Origin: Beta vulgaris subsp. vulgaris
Lineage: Eukaryota > Streptophyta > Magnoliopsida > Caryophyllales > Amaranthaceae
DNA length: 64,000 nt
NCBI RefSeq assembly: GCF_026745355.1
Contig: NC_079208.1
Span: 49,861,816 to 49,925,815 of the forward strand
Direction: 5' to 3'
Under the pieces are notes generated by a model. The model was given only the letters and a program-made list of their open reading frames with translations. It did not search any database and had not been told where the DNA came from. Below, in pieces: positions 1 through 13,046 of this stretch. The position numbers were made by a program, and so were the translations under genes. Position 1 is the first letter of the stretch, and the number at the start of each line of letters is the position of its first letter.

Positions 1-1108
1 TGTGTGAACAAAAATTACAATTATTCCAACTTGCGCAAAACTATTTTCATATGCCTAAAATCACTATCTCAGACTCCCAAACATCAACATTATCTCCAAA
101 TTTCAATGACCATAACAAAATCCTAATGGGAATGTATCAACAAAAACTCAATCTCCAAAAACACACCTTTCTTTAAACTAACTTGAATTTAATATAATCA
201 TGAGCCACAAAGTCAACATCAAAAGGCTTGAGCCACACAAGTTAACGTGCAAATTCGTGCAACAAATATAATACATAAAGTATATGATATATGTACCTTC
301 TATTTGATTACACTATTGCTAATCTGCATAACCTTCAGTAGTCAAATGACTTGACTCAAAGACCTGCAATATTATGCTAAATCATAATACTATCATTTTC
401 AGAACTCAGAAGTGCACCAAACTTCCATCTTGTACACCGATATTGACTAAATAACAAGATGCCAGCGACATTATACATATCCTAAAATCTAAATCTCAAG
501 CTTGTCAAATACTTGCCACTTCAAAATTCGGCCATGCCTTATATCAGATACTCGTAGTGACGTGAATTTTGGCTAACTCGAGTTTAACGATCCGAACTTC
601 ATAAATGACATGGCACAACGCTATCGAGATTCAGGACTCCGAAATTCCACCAAAAATGACATGGCAGGAACATGTTATTTTGAAAATACCACTGTAAATG
701 CATAATTGAATTGAATAATTCTAAATTCGATCCTAGTTAAGAATGCAATGCATAACCGTATAACAAGAATTAAAGAGGCATCCTCACTTACAAAAGAGCA
801 AAATTTTCATTCTCAGAATTTGATACAGGCATCATAATTCGTAAACCTCCGGAACTTATCAAGTAGGATAATACGAATGCAGTTTCATCTAATAACTATG
901 CAACTAACTTATTCTATTGAACAAATAACTACCCTGTATAATAATAAGGATTACAGAGAAAAATGTTTATCAGCTACTGTGAAGCTTTATGCAAGTTCGT
1001 TCAAACTGCCACAACCTTAATAGATGCAACAATGCAAACTCGCCCAAAATACATTATTGAGGGGGTTTGGTTGCAAGATGAGAATGTCTCACACTGGCAA
1101 TCGAGCTT
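1..1108. other. Downstream flank of the PNPOx-like gene
   Basis: AT-rich sequence with no convincing coding region. It probably holds the 3' UTR of the minus-strand gene that follows. A donor-like GTAAG at about 789-793 (minus strand) could belong to a 3' UTR intron or to a further exon of that gene, but no matching coding exon was recognised. Confidence 0.35.
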
Positions 1109-4100
1109 TCATTTCTGAAAATTGTTTACCTTACCTTTGTTTATTAATTGCTGGAGAGCAGATTTGGCTTCCTCCAGAGTCTCAACAGCATTCCCTTCTT
1201 CAAACGATATCCTTTGTATGTTAAACTGCAAGAAGAATGATAGCTTCAATAACAGCATGAAGTGAAACACTAAACCTGTCAAAGATCGACCCAAACCCAG
1301 CAAAAAAGGTGGGTTCGGCCAAAATCTGTGACTTGAACCAGATCTGACACGAAGCCAAACAACCTGCTCTTTGAAAATTCAATTCAGACCCAACCTATTT
1401 TGATCTGACCCACCCATAATCAATGCATTTTACGTAAAGTGAATAATACCTTCTGCTAATCATGAGATTTGACATGGTTTTTATGGGACTTGAGCATCAT
1501 TTACAGGGTGGATTTGGCCATGAATAGAATAACTATGTTTATTATGACTTTGTTAATTGGAATGTATATATTGTACTTCCTCCATTCTAAAATAAGTGCA
1601 ACACTTGCCATTTCTAGAAGTTTCAAAGTAAATGCAACATTACTTTATTTAGTAGTTGGCATTGAGTTCTCTCCATCTCCTCTTCTTGTTTCTTGTGCTT
1701 CCCCTCCAATGTTGCAATTATTTTAGAACGGAGGAAGTATGTTTTACCAAGATAATCCATATACCGCATTTGGAAATGCAATGTTTTATAATCCCTTAAC
1801 CTGTTGAGCTTAACCAGACCAAAGGCTCTGGGTCTCGAACCAGCATTGTGTTGTTCAACCCAGCATGGAAGTGGCCTGACCTATACTAAATACCCATTAT
1901 CGTCTAACGAGAACCCGAACAACTCATTTGAAAGGTCTATAAGCACACTGTACAATGGCATAATGGAATGGGGGATGATACCTCCTCTCGGACACAAGCC
2001 AAAAAGGAATGAATCTCAAGAGGCATTTTCTTATGTTCTTGAATCTTGACATACACAGACCGACAGACATTTGCGGTTTTTCATGGCAAGATAGGCTATC
2101 ATGAACCATACTGGAACAAGGGGTAATTCAAACATTCAAAACAAACAAACAGCCAAAAAAAATAGATTGCAGTCAAGTTGAAAAAAATCGATTTACCTGT
2201 GCCCCTTGACGAACTCGGACATCAGTTCCTCTGCTGTCGATAGAAATGAGTGCAGCATCGTCTACGTCGATTTCAGTGGATAAAAGCTTTTTCAAGGGCT
2301 TTGAGAAGATAGCGTTTAGTGCCTGCATAACACATCAATCAATCCATGTTGGATATGCTTTTTGTAAGACAAGATGAGTGTTTTTTTTAGCATTTACATT
2401 ACATGATAGTATGAGTTACCTTCAAATACTGTTCACCTCCTTCAAGAGCAATCTTATCTGGTTTTAAGTTTTCATATTCTCTGACATCAACCCAAGCGAC
2501 TGTGCCGAAGCCACCAATGAAATAGATATCACTGGTAAATAGAAAAGAATTAGCAACAACATATAGGTGAGGTCTAAGACAAGAAATCCACAAGCATCGA
2601 GGGATCGAAACCCCTGGAGTTCACAACATGTAAAGTCGTTACATTGCATTTTCCTTTGCACAAAAAGCTGCAAGGCTATTCTACATTAAAAGAAAACTCC
2701 CACATATTTATTCTCTCCTTCCTTATCAAGGAAAGGGAAGCGGAACTTCTGCTAAAGGGAGAAGGAAGGAGATTAAGACAGGCTTTTAACTTGGAATGAT
2801 GACAGACTTTATCGTGATAACCTGCAAATCGGATTTTGGGGGGAGAACCAAAGAACCCCCATGCTTGAAGGCTAAGCAATGTCTACCCATCAACCACTAT
2901 GGATGCTGATTAAATCACATTTGTGGCCAGTAGCCATCAACACATCGCAACTCCATAAAATATCAGCAAACCAGTGTCGTCCACAACCCACCCGTACCCA
3001 ATCACAAAGAAACAATTCAAACATCAAAAAAGAAAACCCAAAACAGCAAACAAAGAGAAAACTTGATACAGGACACCAAAAATCCTTTAGTTAATATCAG
3101 CACCAGAAGCTATCACATTTCGAGAACAAAGTTTCGTTCCAATAAAATAAAAAGATTTTAACGCACATATAGAGAATGATGAAAGAAAGCTTTTTCCAAA
3201 CAATTATTTTCTTCAGAAATATTTTGCATTCATCAGCTGACTTTAAAAAGAGCAAAATTTAAGAAGATATTACCTTATGTTTTGCATCCGAAAGTAATAG
3301 AAGTTTCCCCACTGTTGAGAAGGACCCTGCTGATGTTTCCTTATGTACTGTTTATGAGCCCACTCCTGAAAGACGGATAATAAATACGGTTATCTGGGAA
3401 TCGTTATAACATAGGATAGTCACTTATTGCAACTACTAATAACCCAAAAAATGCTTTAAGAAACAGCAAAAGAAGAAGGAGCAACTCTAAAGATCATGTC
3501 AAAGAAAAAAAAATCCCACATCTTCAAAAACGAGCAACTACATATAAGTATTAATACATCACAAAAAGACAAATAACGAGATAGTTTTGGAGAATCCTGT
3601 TGGTACAACTCTTAGGCTAAAAGGTGCATCAAAAATCCCTAACTATTAACACATAGAACAAATTAAGCAAGTTGAAAGTAATCAATCACCTGTTCATCTT
3701 CAGAAAGGGGGAAGACATCGCCAAAGATCGTCACTCTTGCATTGGATAAGCCACTCCATCCAGGTATCTATGAATCCTAACGGTCAATAGAACATATAAA
3801 TGGAAAACTTACACTAGTACATGTGAAAAAAGACAATAAGAGGAGGACAAACCTGTACAACAAGTGTACATCGAGGATCAGCCAACAAATTTCTTGTGTG
3901 AATAGCCAATGGTGAAAAAGAAAAAATAGGATCTGCATCCAGAGACAAGACATGTCATGAATTAGAAGTTAGAACATGGCACTTTCAAGAATCTCACACT
4001 AGTTTTCGTCCATTCTTGCTCAGTACCATCTTGTTTTCATCCCATTTTTAGGAGAGTGAAAGGTGGACAGCAAATTCTCCAGGAAATGATGGCTAATACG

Positions 4101-6297
4101 TCTTCAAAAATCGATAAAGTAACACCAAAATAGAACAAACAAAATAAAGGACCAATCATCCCACTTGATACAGTTATAATCACTGCTACACATTTTAATG
4201 TTGTAACAGTCTAACAGATCATCCAAGGGGTTACGTACGTGCTAAACAGACAATAAGAAACTAATCTGTGCTGAAATTTAATACTTATTTCATATTTTTT
4301 TTCTCTAAAGACGACTAGTAAACTACACACAAGATATGGTATGCAATACACAGTCACTTACGTCCCATGGCATCAGGGGCAAAATCTACCAGTGAGCCAA
4401 ATGGATATCCTTGCCTTCGGTGGTGCATACGGGACATGACGGTGCACAAATGAGCAAACCTGGCCTAAAAGGAGGAACAGAATATTAGTCAATAGGTACC
4501 TGTTTTAATTTTGTAAAAGATAAGATATCAAATATTTACCTGTTCCATCAGATTGCGAACTGCCAATGCTGGACTTGGTAGTCCATGGGCTGAGGTCGCA
4601 CTCTGAACTCCACCAGAGATTGGTGTTCTGAATAGTCCTGCTCTGGTGCCTCCTCCAGATCCACTCCCTGATCCCGCTGGTGTTGATACCATTCTTGGGG
4701 AGTCATCGAAGCTTATCTTAGGACTTTGGGTTGAATTAGTATTAGCCTTCAGAATGTGAAAGAAGCCATCACAACAAAGCCGAAGCAGCCATTTCATAAA
4801 CCCGTTCAAAGGCTAAATCAGAAAAGCAAACGTTCTACATCTAATCAGGCATACCTTAGCCAGAAAAGACATATATGTGTACTCGGAAGAACATTCAAGA
4901 AAAAATAAGTTCAGCCTAAGCCAGGTGAACCACAATCCAGAGCATTGTTCATATAGGCGAAGGTGTCACGATACTACAGTCCGACTTCCATATAATATGA
5001 GAGTCTATATTCACCCAAAAACATCAACACCTTCCCCCAGGCTCGCGAAGAACAAAGAGAACAACAAAGTTCACCCTAAGCCAGGTGAACCACAATCCAG
5101 AGCATTGTCAATATAAGCCAAGGCGTCAAAGTACAAAGACCAGTGTTACCTAGGTAAACTGTGATCCCGAAAAAAAAATTATTATATGCAAGTGGTATAC
5201 TTTTGGGCCAAGTTGACAAATTACTAGCGAATTGTGTTCCCGTTACCAAATTTGTGCTAAGAATTCGGTAACACTGATAAAGACTACTGTCTGACTTCTA
5301 TATAATATGAAATAGTATTCACCAGAAACATCAATACCTTCCCACTCCTCTCCCCCTGCAGCTCGCAAGGAACAAAGAGAACATATTATCAGACCATCAT
5401 CGTTGGATATACCTATAGCCCTCAATTTGTTAAAACAACCACCATGCTGTCATGCAACAGAATGGACTAGATTACAGTACCCAATAAAATAATCATCAAA
5501 CTATTTTCTACTTACTACAACAAATCGCACCCTGTTGTTGTATTACACAGTAGCCAAAGACATAAGCAGCATAGCAACATTTTGCCCTTTAATTAAACAA
5601 AACAATACAAAATCACTAAGAAGGCAAATTCATAAGTTCTAGTATAAGGATCACATTTGCCCAAGAAAAACACTATATTAGCCTGCTCAAAATTAAGCTC
5701 TCCAGAGCAGAAAATACAATATTACAAAAACCTGGCAAAATCCACCTTCCATCATATTGAAAAATGCCCAAAGTACAAAAGTGTACAATGAATCAATCAT
5801 TTGCTCATTCAAACATTATAAAACTGCATTACCCCTAAAATATCAGAACTTTGAACCAAACAAACACACAAACCTCTCATAAATTTTCTTTAATAATATC
5901 AAATTAATCACATTACATACTTTCTACCTTTTGTGGGATAGGGCAGTACATGAAAAGTGAAAAGCATAAATTAAAAAAAGAAAGGAAAGACATTAATTCA
6001 TACCTGAGCAACAGTAAGAATATCATCAGAGACTACACCAACCCCATCATCAGAATCTGGGTTCTTCTCACTTTCACCTGACACCTCCTTTGATAAAGCC
6101 ATAATCTTTGATGACCCACATATCCCAACTCTCTCAGATGTTAACACCCATGAACAAAGATTCAAACTTTCATTGATTTTCAAACACCCACTTCGTTTAT
6201 TCCATGATTTGATCGAAAATTGAGGCACATGACAACCTAAATTGATGTTTTTTTCTGGGATTTTTGAGAGAAAAGCAGAGCTTGAAAGAGTTTCCAT
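1109..6297 (-). CDS. Plastid PNPOx-like split-barrel / DUF2470 protein, nine exons
   Basis: Nine exons read on the minus strand: 6004-6297, 4540-4746, 4362-4464, 3853-3932, 3690-3767, 3274-3365, 2420-2531, 2197-2322 and 1109-1225. Every intron has GT/AG ends and the phases match, giving about 402 residues, close to the 390 or so usual for the family. Residues 1-60 are Ser/Asn-rich and basic, like a chloroplast transit peptide. The core carries RTPISGGVQSATSAHG, ARFAHLCTVM, YPFGSLVDFAPDAMG, IPGWSGLSNARVTIFGD and YFIGGFGTVAWV, the FMN-binding split barrel of the At3g21140/At1g51560 family (HugZ/PNPOx superfamily, relatives of glutamyl-tRNA reductase-binding protein). It ends with a DUF2470 segment containing DDAALISIDSRG and VRVRQGAQFNIQRISFEEG. 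The enzymatic role is not established from sequence. The last exon contains AAG|GTAAGG near 1127, a good donor, so the final few residues could be encoded elsewhere. Intron 8 holds a MITE and intron 1 holds local duplications. Confidence 0.9.
1576..1737. mobile_element. Stowaway-type MITE in intron 8 of the PNPOx-like gene
   Basis: Ends CTTCCTCCATTCTAAAATAA and the inverse TTATTTTAGAACGGAGGAAG form terminal inverted repeats, flanked on both sides by TA, the Tc1/mariner target duplication. It is 162 bp long with no coding capacity and lies wholly inside an intron. Confidence 0.85.
4905..5395. repeat. Local duplications inside intron 1
   Basis: The motif CCTAAGCCAGGTGAACCACA occurs near 4916 and again near 5075, each followed by closely similar sequence. 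A second unit (CGACTTCCATATAATATGA near 4983, TGACTTCTATATAATATGA near 5291) is also repeated, each time followed by a segment ending in GAACAAAGAGAACA. These are diverged tandem duplications of roughly 160-310 bp and are non-coding. Confidence 0.65.
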
Positions 6298-6883
6298 GGC
6301 AGAATTTGATAAAAAGAAAATCAGAAACTAGAGTAGAGTTGGAATAAATTTAGATGCAAATTGAAAATACTGCTAGAAATTTGAATTGGAACCCATCTTA
6401 TTATTATTCTGTGATACTCATAAAAGTTGTGAAGAATGAAAGAGTGCTTTTTTTTTTTTTTTTTGCCTGATATGGAAAAGAGAGATTGTGTTGGTGGAAA
6501 GGCCCATAGAAAACGGGTAGGGATGTTGTAGAGTGGCGAGAAATGACCCGTATATGATGGATTATTCGGGTCCTCATTTGTTGCTTTTTATTTGGGCTCT
6601 ATATTTTTACTTGGATTTGTAATCAAATAATCAATCTGAGATCGGCTTATAGCCCAGTTTCTTCAGCCTTGAACAAGATGAACCAACTAATATTGGGTTT
6701 TCTTCTTTCTTACCTTTATGAAATTAGTTTCTGATTTTTCTTTCTAGATTGAAAACTAGTTATTGATTAATTCCAATAACCCGTGGATACTTATTGCATT
6801 AAAAAGAGGTGTTGACCCTAGAATAATTTATCTAGGGGGTGGCCTATCCGGGCCTCGGACCACCCCATGATCCAAAATAATTA
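6298..6883. promoter_or_regulatory. 5' flank and probable promoter of the PNPOx-like gene
   Basis: Sequence upstream of the minus-strand start codon at 6297. It includes a run of T at about 6449-6466. No clear TATA element or conserved box could be assigned. It is bounded on the far side by a Helitron end at 6884. Confidence 0.35.
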
Positions 6884-7084
6884 CTAGCCTTATATGCACG
6901 CGATGCGTGCGTCAATTTAAAATAGCGTCTTATATTCACTTAAAATGCAAAGTTGAAATGGAAAACGATTTCTTAAATTGTTTATTTTCTTTTGTAATTT
7001 TTATATTCCATTAGATCATTAGGGGTAATTCAGTACTTTTAAACGGGGACACCATCTTCCTCCCCCTCCCTTATAATATATGGT
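6884..7084 (-). mobile_element. Short non-autonomous Helitron
   Basis: Read on the minus strand it ends in the hairpin GCACGCATCGCGTGC followed by ATATAAGGCTAG|T, the Helitron 3' signature (hairpin, CTRR, then T). The 5' part resembles the TC-end of the family (TATAAGGGAGGGGGAGG then GGTGTCC), but its first bases have decayed, so the right border is approximate. Confidence 0.75.
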
Positions 7085-7093
7085 TGGATTCTA

Positions 7094-7495
7094 GTGAGAA
7101 CCCTCTTATTGTAAGAACCACTAAAAATACCGACCCGACCCAAAATATCGAAAAGGCAAAAATGAGTCGACTCAGATTATACCGACCCAAAACAACCGTG
7201 AGAACCACTAAAAATGAGCAAAAACTTCCTAAAATGAGTAGAATACATTAAGTTATCAAAAACGTAAAATGAACAAAAATGTAAAAGAAGAAAAACGTAA
7301 AATAAACATAAAAAAGTTCAATGAGAAAAAAAGTAAAATGAGTAAAACGTAAAATGAGCAAAAACGTTGATAAATGAGCATAAAATTGTTAAATGAGCAA
7401 AACCATAAAATAAGTGAAACAAAAAATGAGCAAAAATATTATGAAATGATCAAAATCTTCGTAAAATGAGGGAAGATGAGTGGTTCTCACCATAA
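7094..7495. repeat. Inverted-repeat element filled with AAAATGAGCAAAA motifs
   Basis: GTGAGAACC...AGAACCACT near 7094-7125 is mirrored by GAGTGGTTCTCACC near 7478-7492. The interior holds about a dozen imperfect copies of AAAATGAGCAAAA. The same motif tract recurs near 56480-56640 and, inverted, near 54890-55010. Probably a MITE with a slipped simple-repeat core. Confidence 0.55.
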
Positions 7496-7599
7496 TGCCA
7501 CATGTACATACCAATCTGGCAATCTCCATAGATTTTGTAATATATCCCTACAATCACATGGATTGCAATTGCTAACTTTGATCCATGATTAGAGGATTT

Positions 7600-7760
7600 T
7601 AAGGAAACAAATCACATTAATATGATTCGAATTTTACTAAATTTCAATAAGTTTCTCACATTTTTCCATATTTTGATTTTTTGTTTTAAATTATTAAAGG
7701 GTATTTTAGTCACTTCAAAAAAGGACACCACACCTCCTCCCTTGGCTTATATAATAGAGA
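7600..7760 (-). mobile_element. Helitron 5' end fragment
   Basis: On the minus strand it begins A|TCTCTATTATATAAGCCAAG and continues with GGAGGTGTGGTGTCC, the same 5' end as the complete Helitrons at 7958 and 9971. No 3' hairpin follows in register, so this copy is truncated or diverged. The left border is approximate. Confidence 0.65.
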
Positions 7761-7957
7761 TAAGTAACCTATCTGGTATAGTAATGCAAATAGGTATGGT
7801 GGAACATGTGGTTTTCAAATAAATTAATCAATAAGATCGGCCAATCCTATATAGAAATCCTAGATTCGCCAATAAATTCATGTGACACTCCATTTTTTTT
7901 TTCCAATGGTTATCACACCAAGGTATCCTTATACATTCTAACAAATAAGCAATTTCA

Positions 7958-8483
7958 TCTCTATTATATAATCCAAGGGAGGATGTGTGGTGTCCCCATT
8001 TAAAATGACCAAAATACCCTTTAATATATTAAAATAACATTTTTTTATAATAAATTTAAAACTAAGAATCAATGCAACTTGTCATATGGAATAGGTCAAA
8101 AAATAGAATATGCAATCACCATTAATAACTTGACTAGATTACACAATCAATTCACGAAATTAATTAGAATCTTCAATTTAAAAAAAGTTAGTGATATATA
8201 CTGACAATATAATACTTCGTATTTACGAAGTTCAAACAATATGGTTTATTAACATTTACAATCGTGAAAGAACCATACTAAAGTCGCTGGCAAAGAATTA
8301 TTAAATCTCGACCAAATTATTCTAACAGATATAAATCGGTCACCTTTCGTTCAAAAAGATAATAACATCTACAAAAAAACCTCAATAATTTAAATCACTA
8401 CCAAAATAATTTTAGATTAAAAAAATGTATGCCTATACGTACATAAGATTGTCGACGCACGCATCGCGTGCATATATGGCTAG
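7958..8483 (+). mobile_element. Complete non-autonomous Helitron (526 bp)
   Basis: Starts A|TCTCTATTATATAATCC and ends with hairpin GCACGCATCGCGTGC, then ATATATGGCTAG|T. The insertion lies precisely between A and T, as expected for Helitrons. There is no RepHel coding sequence. It is homologous through its length to the copy at 9971-10473. Confidence 0.88.
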
Positions 8484-9970
8484 TATCATTAATATTTGAA
8501 CCCACAACCTTAAATTGAAAAGATATAATCGACAAATTGATCGACATATTAATAATGTTCATTTATCTATGAGAAAATGTAATAAATCACTAGATTTATT
8601 TTAAATCAATAATATTTTTAATTTTTTCCTTTGAAAAAATCTTTAATTGAATGGCACAACTTTCTTTTTCCATGAAATTGTTCCATACAACTTTACAAAA
8701 TTTTAATCTAAAATTAAAAAAATATAACACCCTAAAAAAAATAATCGGTTCTTCCTCTTCATATGAGGCTAACAAGAGGACTTATATAAGGGGAGGTAGG
8801 CTTGGTGGTTAGGTTTCATAGGAGAAGACCATTGATTGGATGTAACTGTATACAAGTATACAACCATCGTATATCCAAGGAGAAAGTATAGTCCCATACC
8901 CGGTATGGCGGTATGAGACAACTTTTCCCATATCAGTTATTTGATATGATTAAATGTAGCTCAGATATGATTTAATAGCGAACTGATATGATTTGATGTA
9001 GCCCAGATATGATTTAAGATTTCAACTAACAAGCTCCCCAAAAAAAAATATGAATTTTTTTTTTTATATAATTTTTTAACACTACTTTTGTCATAAAAAT
9101 TACATAAATGGTATGGTATTGGCACATACCCGGTATGGGAATATCATTGCTCTATATCCAAGTTGGTAAATGTGTTGAGTTGTTGACTAGTGCTTAATAT
9201 AGCATATCTATACTAATATATTAAAAGGCGTTCCTAAACGTGGAACGGAAACATAAGTTTGATCCCATGACTTCAAGGTTATATATTAAAGTCTTAACCA
9301 CTAGACCAAGTGATATTTGGTGCTATTATCTTAAAGTATAATATTAATAAATGAAAATTCTCCTTACCCGAGACATAGCCCGAGCCTACTAACTAGTTAG
9401 CTTTATGAAGCTTGTAGCATGTGGCCCTGTAGGGTCTGGTAGTGAAATCTGAACCATATGAAGTTTCACTATACATATAGTTAACTAATTAAGTACTTCT
9501 CTTGCATGAAGTATTTAAGCATTAATATCTATATAATAGTACGAACATATCACATATGCTGTGGATGTGATCATTGATCAATAGTTCTTAGGATATGCTC
9601 AATGATGCAAACAGATACTTATGCTTAGACAAACCTTCAAAAAAAAAACAATGGGCGGAATTTGTGGATGACTAATAGACACGCCACATATTTCAATAAT
9701 ATAACAAGCAGTGTCGCTTGAGCCAAAACATGCATTGCACAACGCACAAACTGCAAAAAAGTCTCAGCTCAACAATCAAAAATTCAACATGGTATAAATT
9801 AAGTTGTAATTTACTTTGCTTGGACAACTTACGTTGGCCATTATCAATTTAATTTCTCCAAATCAACAAGGTAATTGCACTTTCAACCAAGGGAATAATT
9901 TATACCAAATATAAGAAAATTTTAAGTCTCAATTTTATTTTCTATTTTTACACGGCTAAATGTTTTTATA
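8484..9970. other. Non-coding stretch with repeat fragments
   Basis: No gene seen. Near 8893-9140 are paired motifs CCCATACCCGGTATGG and CATACCCGGTATGGG that may be the ends of a diverged element. Near 9207 TCTATACTAATATATTAAAAG looks like another Helitron 5' end without a confident 3' end. On the minus strand around 9305-9245, TGGTCTAGTGGTTAAGAC resembles a SINE A-box. Confidence 0.35.
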
Positions 9971-10473
9971 TCTCTATTATATAAGCCAAGGGAGGAGGTG
10001 TGGTGTCTCCATTTGAAATGACTAAAATACCCTCTAATAAATTAAAACGTTTTTCTTATCATAAATTTAAAAATGAGAATCAATGCAACTTGTCATATAG
10101 AATAAGTCAAAAATAGAATATGCAATCACCATTAATAACTTGACTAGATTGACACTATCAATTCACGAAATTAATTAAAAATCTTTAATTAAAAAAAGTT
10201 AGTGATATATCCTGACAATATAATACTTCGTATTTACAATATTCAAACAATATAGTTTATTAATATTACAATCGTTAAAGACCTATGCTAAAAATCTCGA
10301 CCAAATTTATCTAACAGTTAAAAATCGGCCACCTTTAGTTCAAAAAGATAATAACATCTAAAAAAACCTAAATAATTTAAATCACTACCAAAATAATTTT
10401 AGATTAAAAAAATATATGCCTAATAATCGTACATAAGATTGTCGACGCACGCATCGCGTGCATATGCGGCTAG
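9971..10473 (+). mobile_element. Complete non-autonomous Helitron (503 bp)
   Basis: A|TCTCTATTATATAAGCC at the 5' end; hairpin GCACGCATCGCGTGC and ATATGCGGCTAG|T at the 3' end. It is collinear with the copy at 7958-8483 over its whole length with scattered substitutions and small indels. Confidence 0.88.
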
Positions 10474-11780
10474 TATAAGTATAGTGAAAGTATTGACCGT
10501 CTGACCAAATACTTACTGTCAGACGGGCTGACTCAAATGAAAAAAAATATTAATAAATCCTAACTTCTTTCGTTCAGCCGTGAGATTTTATCAACAAGGT
10601 AATAACTTTTCGTAATATGTTGTCTAGTGAAAATGGACATTATGGCATGATTAGTTGTGTAAAAAAACACTTCTAAGTAGTTGAGGATTAAAATAACAAT
10701 TTTAATGAAACTAGGGTAGTAGAATGATATTACTTGATAAAAAGTGGTAGAGATCAAAAAGTTTATCTATGTCTTTATAATTACATATAATTATAAGAGT
10801 TTATTAGGTTTCACTTTGAAATAGTAAACATTAGAATGGTAATGGATCGTAATTAATAACTCACATTTTCTTTAAAAGTTAGATGACACATAGAAGATAC
10901 ACATTGACAAAATTGCCGCCGTTTGTAATACTCCCATATGAATTTGGTAACAATCTTAAAACTTAAATAATATATGAATTCTTGTTTATTGAGAGTTAAA
11001 AGGTACTAGCAACAAAAACCAACCCTTGTTGAGAAAAAAATCAACATTAAGAAAATGAACTCCAAATTGTGTGGTGTTAACTTAAACCATACTTAATTAA
11101 TTACAAAATATCTAACATTGTATAATGTTCTCCAAATTACACTTCTAGTTATCAAATATAATAGTCTTAGATTCCCAAAAAATATCTCATCTAACATGTG
11201 GATTGGAGCAAATTACTCCAGCTTGCACACATTTTTCTTTGTTAGTGGGATTTTAAAAGTTAATCAATCTTCAGTAGGGTACAAACAATTCTTAACCATA
11301 CAATTATTCATAAATAAACTTAATTAAATTATTGATTAGGTCCGTCAGTTCTTCATAATCCTATAGTTTAATCACTCCAAAAAGTCATTGGTTATAATTG
11401 AAGTTGTTAGTACTAATCTATTATTAAGTATTCTTCTTTTACAGCTTAGGCATGCTCTAATGCAATGCATGTCTGGTAAATTTAATTTCAAAAAAAATAC
11501 TGTTGTTGACCTTCCTTTATTTCTTTCTCGTTGCATAATATTGTTTAGAACCATGATGATTTCATGTGCTTCATATTTTTTTTCTATTTGTCTTAGGAAT
11601 CTTAGGCTTTACATCACCTTCGTAAGCTGTTTGCAAAATACAATAATAGTGCTTGTTATACTTGTTGTGTTCACTAACTTGATCATGATAAATATCTATT
11701 ATGTTGGATAGTTTTGCTTTGCAAAAATAAAAAATTCAAAAAATAACTTTCATATTTTTATATGCTTTTATATATGAGAA
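10474..11780. other. AT-rich stretch, no gene
   Basis: No supported coding sequence. At 10487-10540 is a motif beginning GTGAAAGTATTG with CCGTCTGAC and GTCAGACGGG; it is matched in inverse orientation at 17245-17313. The rest shows nothing recognisable. Confidence 0.4.
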
Positions 11781-11783
11781 CGT

Positions 11784-12285
11784 ATTGTGTCGGACTCGTC
11801 CGACCATAATCTTTGGTCGGACGACTTTCATGTGGTTCTAATTTTTTTTCAGTTAGTCTTAATTTTCTTTCAGGTAGTCTTCATTTTTTTTCAGGTAGTC
11901 TTCATTTTGTTTTCAGTTAGTCTTTTTTTTTCAGTTGGTTTTTGTACTTCAGTTAGACTTACTTTGGGTTTCAGTTGGTCTTTATTCTTTTTCAGGTAGT
12001 CTTCATTTTTTTTCAGGTAGTCTTCATTTTTTTCAGGCAGTCTTCATTTTCTTTCAGGTAGTCCATTATTTCTTTCAGTTGGCCCATTATTTCTTTCAGT
12101 TGGTCCATTTTTTGTTTCAGTTGGTCCATTATTTGTTTCAGTTGGTATACATATTACGAAACAAAGTCCAACTGAAAGAAAACAAAGTCCAACTGAAAGA
12201 AAACAAAGTCCAACTGAAAAAAAACAATAACAAATTGAAAGAAAACAATAACCAACTGAAACAAAAAAAAAAACAACTCAAAATA
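11784..12285. repeat. Fold-back array of about 21-bp tandem repeats
   Basis: From about 11838 to 12150 the plus strand repeats a unit of about 21 bp (TTTCAGGTAGTCTTCATT grading into TTTCAGTTGGTCCATTATT). From about 12165 to 12260 the complementary unit repeats (GTCCAACTGAAAGAAAACAA). The two arrays face each other and could form a long hairpin. Because 21 is a multiple of three, long open frames persist through the array; they are not evidence of a protein. The array ends about 150 bp before the start codon of the interrupted gene at 12440. Confidence 0.75.
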
Positions 12286-13046
12286 CCTGGAATCATCTTC
12301 TCTTCCCCTCTTAACTCCAGTAGTAGTAGTACTTCTAGTAGAAGTAGTTCGCTTTACCTGCGCCTCTCTCTCTCCTATCTATCTCTATCTCCTGTTTATC
12401 CTCAGGCTCACCCGCTCCCCCTTCTCCACCCCAACAACAATGGCCATGCTTCTTCGAAGCGCCAATCACTAGTAGAAAAAACCTCAATTGCTCTGTTTTT
12501 AAGGCCGCAAATGCTCCGTATTGCACGCGTAGCAGATGCCATACGAGCAGTTGAGACTCTTACAAATGCTCCGGTTGGAACCGAAGCATTTGGAAACACA
12601 AATGCTCCGGTTTTCCTTAAAAACCGGAGCATTTGTGCTACCAAATGCTCCGGTTTTTAAGGAAAATCGGAGCATTTGAGGCCCAAAAAAATACAAAAAA
12701 AAAAAATTTTTTTTATTGTTTTTTTACACTAAATTAATACATAATCAATTATATATAGGTAAAAAGTTATATTTCTAATATTTTTGTTCTTGAATACAAG
12801 AAATACTACAAATAAACAACAATTGGAAATTATAAGAAATACAAGTATGAGTTCAAAAAAACACAATCACAAAAAAATTTTGTAGTTAAGCAACATTTGG
12901 AACATATCAATATACACATCTGACAACACCAGCTTCCAGAGAACCTTCATTTTCCCTTAAAAGATGGTTAAATAATATGAAAATTGCTAATGTTTCACCA
13001 TAGCACATCCCGATCTGCATGTAATGCTTACCGATGGCCAACCCTT

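Noticed and set aside
11935..12660. 241-residue open frame
   Set aside because: It runs through 21-bp tandem repeats and into the CACTA subterminal region; low-complexity (FFQLVHYFFQL...) with no domain.
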